Assembly (NCBI GenBank): GCA_934511335.1
Contig: CAKSWL010000127.1
Coordinates: 1 to 6,548 of the forward strand
Direction: 5' to 3'
Length of the DNA stretch: 6,548 nt
From: an uncultured Cloacibacillus sp.
GTDB taxonomy: Bacteria; Synergistota; Synergistia; Synergistales; Synergistaceae
Every line of letters starts with the position of its first letter. Positions within the stretch are counted from its first letter, which is position 1. The notes under the pieces were generated by a model, which ran no database searches, was not told the origin of the DNA, and saw only the letters and a program-made list of their open reading frames with translations. A program made the translations under genes and the position numbers. Of the stretch, positions 5,689 to 6,548 are shown one piece after another.

Positions 5689-6306
5689 CTAAGGTTTAAA
5701 ATAGACGTTTCTCGGCCTGCCGCTCCGTCCGTCTTCAGGCTCTTCGGTACGCTGCAGCTGTCCCTTTTTCACAAGGTGTTCAAGGTATCGGTGCATTGCC
5801 GGATAAGATAGTCCCGCCATCTCCGCCGCCTCCCCCACCTTCAGCCTCACATTTTTCCCCGCGAAAAGCTGAAGCACCCGGCGCGCCGTCTTTTCCGAAA
5901 GCCCTTTGCCGCGCTCATGCCACCGCCCATCCGAACGGTATTTGATAAGCTCTGAGTGGAGCGATATCCTGGCGGAAAAATCCGCCAGGCGCACCGGCTT
6001 AGATACAAAATCATCGGCCCCCGCAAGGCGCAGGTCAGCGGCCACTCCCGGATCCTCTTCTATCGTAAGGGCTATCAGCACTATGTCAGGAGATATCTGT
6101 CGCGCCGCCCGTATCACCTCTATGCCGTTCATCAGGGGCATATGATAATCAACAAGCAGCAGGTCTATATCATGACCCGTGACCCACCCTAGCGCCTCCT
6201 TCGGGTCGACGGTGACTCTTATGGGCCATCCGAGAGAGTCGCCCATCGCCTTTACCGTGTATAGTATGCTCTCATCGTCATCAACTATTCCCAGAATTAT
6301 CTCCAT
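5689..6306 (-). CDS. Response regulator, CitB/DcuR-like (receiver plus helix-turn-helix)
   Basis: This 205-residue protein is the output half of a two-component system. The receiver domain (about residues 3-118) has the acidic cluster Asp9-Asp10-Asp11, phosphoacceptor Asp53 in LLLVDYHMPLMNG, Thr81 and Lys103 in SKPVR, so all phosphorylation residues are intact. The C-terminal part (about 135-205) contains a helix-turn-helix with VGEAAEMAGLSYPAMHRYLEHLVKKGQL, the architecture of CitB, DcuR and DctR regulators that control citrate or C4-dicarboxylate transport genes. The start at 6306 is chosen over an in-frame ATG at 6342 because AGGGAG lies eight bases upstream, the histidine kinase reading frame covers the earlier region, and the receiver begins directly at MEIILGIVDDDE. 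It overlaps the kinase gene by 10 bp. The likely target is the promoter in the gap just downstream, ahead of the permease operon. Confidence 0.9.
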   Translation of the reverse strand: MEIILGIVDDDESILYTVKAMGDSLGWPIRVTVDPKEALGWVTGHDIDLLLVDYHMPLMNGIEVIRAARQISPDIVLIALTIEEDPGVAADLRLAGADDFVSKPVRLADFSARISLHSELIKYRSDGRWHERGKGLSEKTARRVLQLFAGKNVRLKVGEAAEMAGLSYPAMHRYLEHLVKKGQLQRTEEPEDGRSGRPRNVYFKP

Positions 6307-6548
6307 GTGCCGTTCTCCCTTCCGTCCCTGTACGGTATCCATACCATGCAGCGGAGCCCCCCCTCCGCCCGCCTCTCATATCCGAGTGTACCGCCGAAGC
6401 CTGTGACGGCGTTCCTGACAAAATCAAGGCCAAGCCCGGAAGAGCCCCATGACGACTTTTTGCCATCTTCAGGTTCTATGAAACCAGGGCCGTTATCATC
6501 AATTATAAATGTGAGTCCACAGCCGTCGGCTTTTACTCTCAGCGATAT
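6297..6548 (-). CDS. Sensor histidine kinase, C-terminal ATP-binding domain (partial, runs off right edge)
   Basis: The visible 83 residues are the end of a histidine kinase catalytic domain. IDDNGPGF (residues 16-23) is the G1 box with the ADP-binding Asp18, and GSSGLGLDFV (35-44) is the G2 box. After these come the FGG turn and the final strand RCMVWIPY. The stop TAA at 6297-6299 overlaps the response regulator start (ATGGAGATAA), so the two are translationally coupled and form one signalling pair. The sensor domain is outside the window, so the signal cannot be read. With a CitB-like partner, a CitA/DcuS-type periplasmic sensor of an organic acid or amino acid is expected but not seen. Confidence 0.9.
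   Translation of the reverse strand: MSLRVKADGCGLTFIIDDNGPGFIEPEDGKKSSWGSSGLGLDFVRNAVTGFGGTLGYERRAEGGLRCMVWIPYRDGRENGTWR

Noticed and set aside
6307..6342. Response regulator start at 6342
   Set aside because: The extra 12 residues are hydrophilic, fall within the kinase gene's C-terminal codons and precede a better ribosome site at 6320-6315.
1..6548. tRNA, rRNA, CRISPR arrays, insertion sequences, attachment sites
   Set aside because: No cloverleaf-like segment, repeat-spacer pattern, transposase frame or long terminal repeats were seen on either strand.

Overview
The window suggests a Gram-negative, GC-moderate anaerobe of the Synergistetes type (for example a Cloacibacillus-like organism). 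This is inferred from high-GC coding sequence, several exported periplasmic proteins and a TRAP-type permease beside a small secreted protein that resembles a family I associate with that phylum. It is not proven from the sequence. All supported genes lie on the minus strand, so transcription runs from high to low coordinates.

Layout in transcription order. At the right edge is the 3' end of a sensor histidine kinase gene (6548-6297), which overlaps a CitB/DcuR-like response regulator (6306-5689). A 206-bp AT-rich gap (5688-5483) holds a probable terminator, a well-formed sigma70-type promoter with an A-tract element upstream, and several short repeats. From that promoter a tight set of genes follows: a small secreted protein of unknown function (5482-4934), a TRAP DctM-like permease (4924-3638), a 47-residue membrane microprotein (3618-3475), a membrane-anchored M14/AstE-like zinc hydrolase (3458-2310) and a periplasmic gamma-glutamyltransferase (2263-551). 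A strong hairpin (483-511) then precedes a PgsB/CapB-like Mur ligase family gene that starts with GTG at 459 and runs off the left edge.

Interpretation. A PgsB-like ligase, a gamma-glutamyltransferase and an extracytoplasmic zinc amidohydrolase/desuccinylase-like enzyme together point to poly-gamma-glutamate or another gamma-glutamyl polymer or peptide: made by PgsB, then cut, transferred or recycled in the periplasm. The DctM-like permease lacks a recognisable DctQ and DctP in its cluster. The 47-residue protein and the secreted protein occupy their usual places in the operon, so the cluster may encode an unusual transporter coupled to gamma-glutamyl metabolism. A dicarboxylate/tricarboxylate-type two-component system directly upstream is a plausible regulator. 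PgsC/CapC and PgsA/CapA homologues, if present, would lie beyond the left edge.
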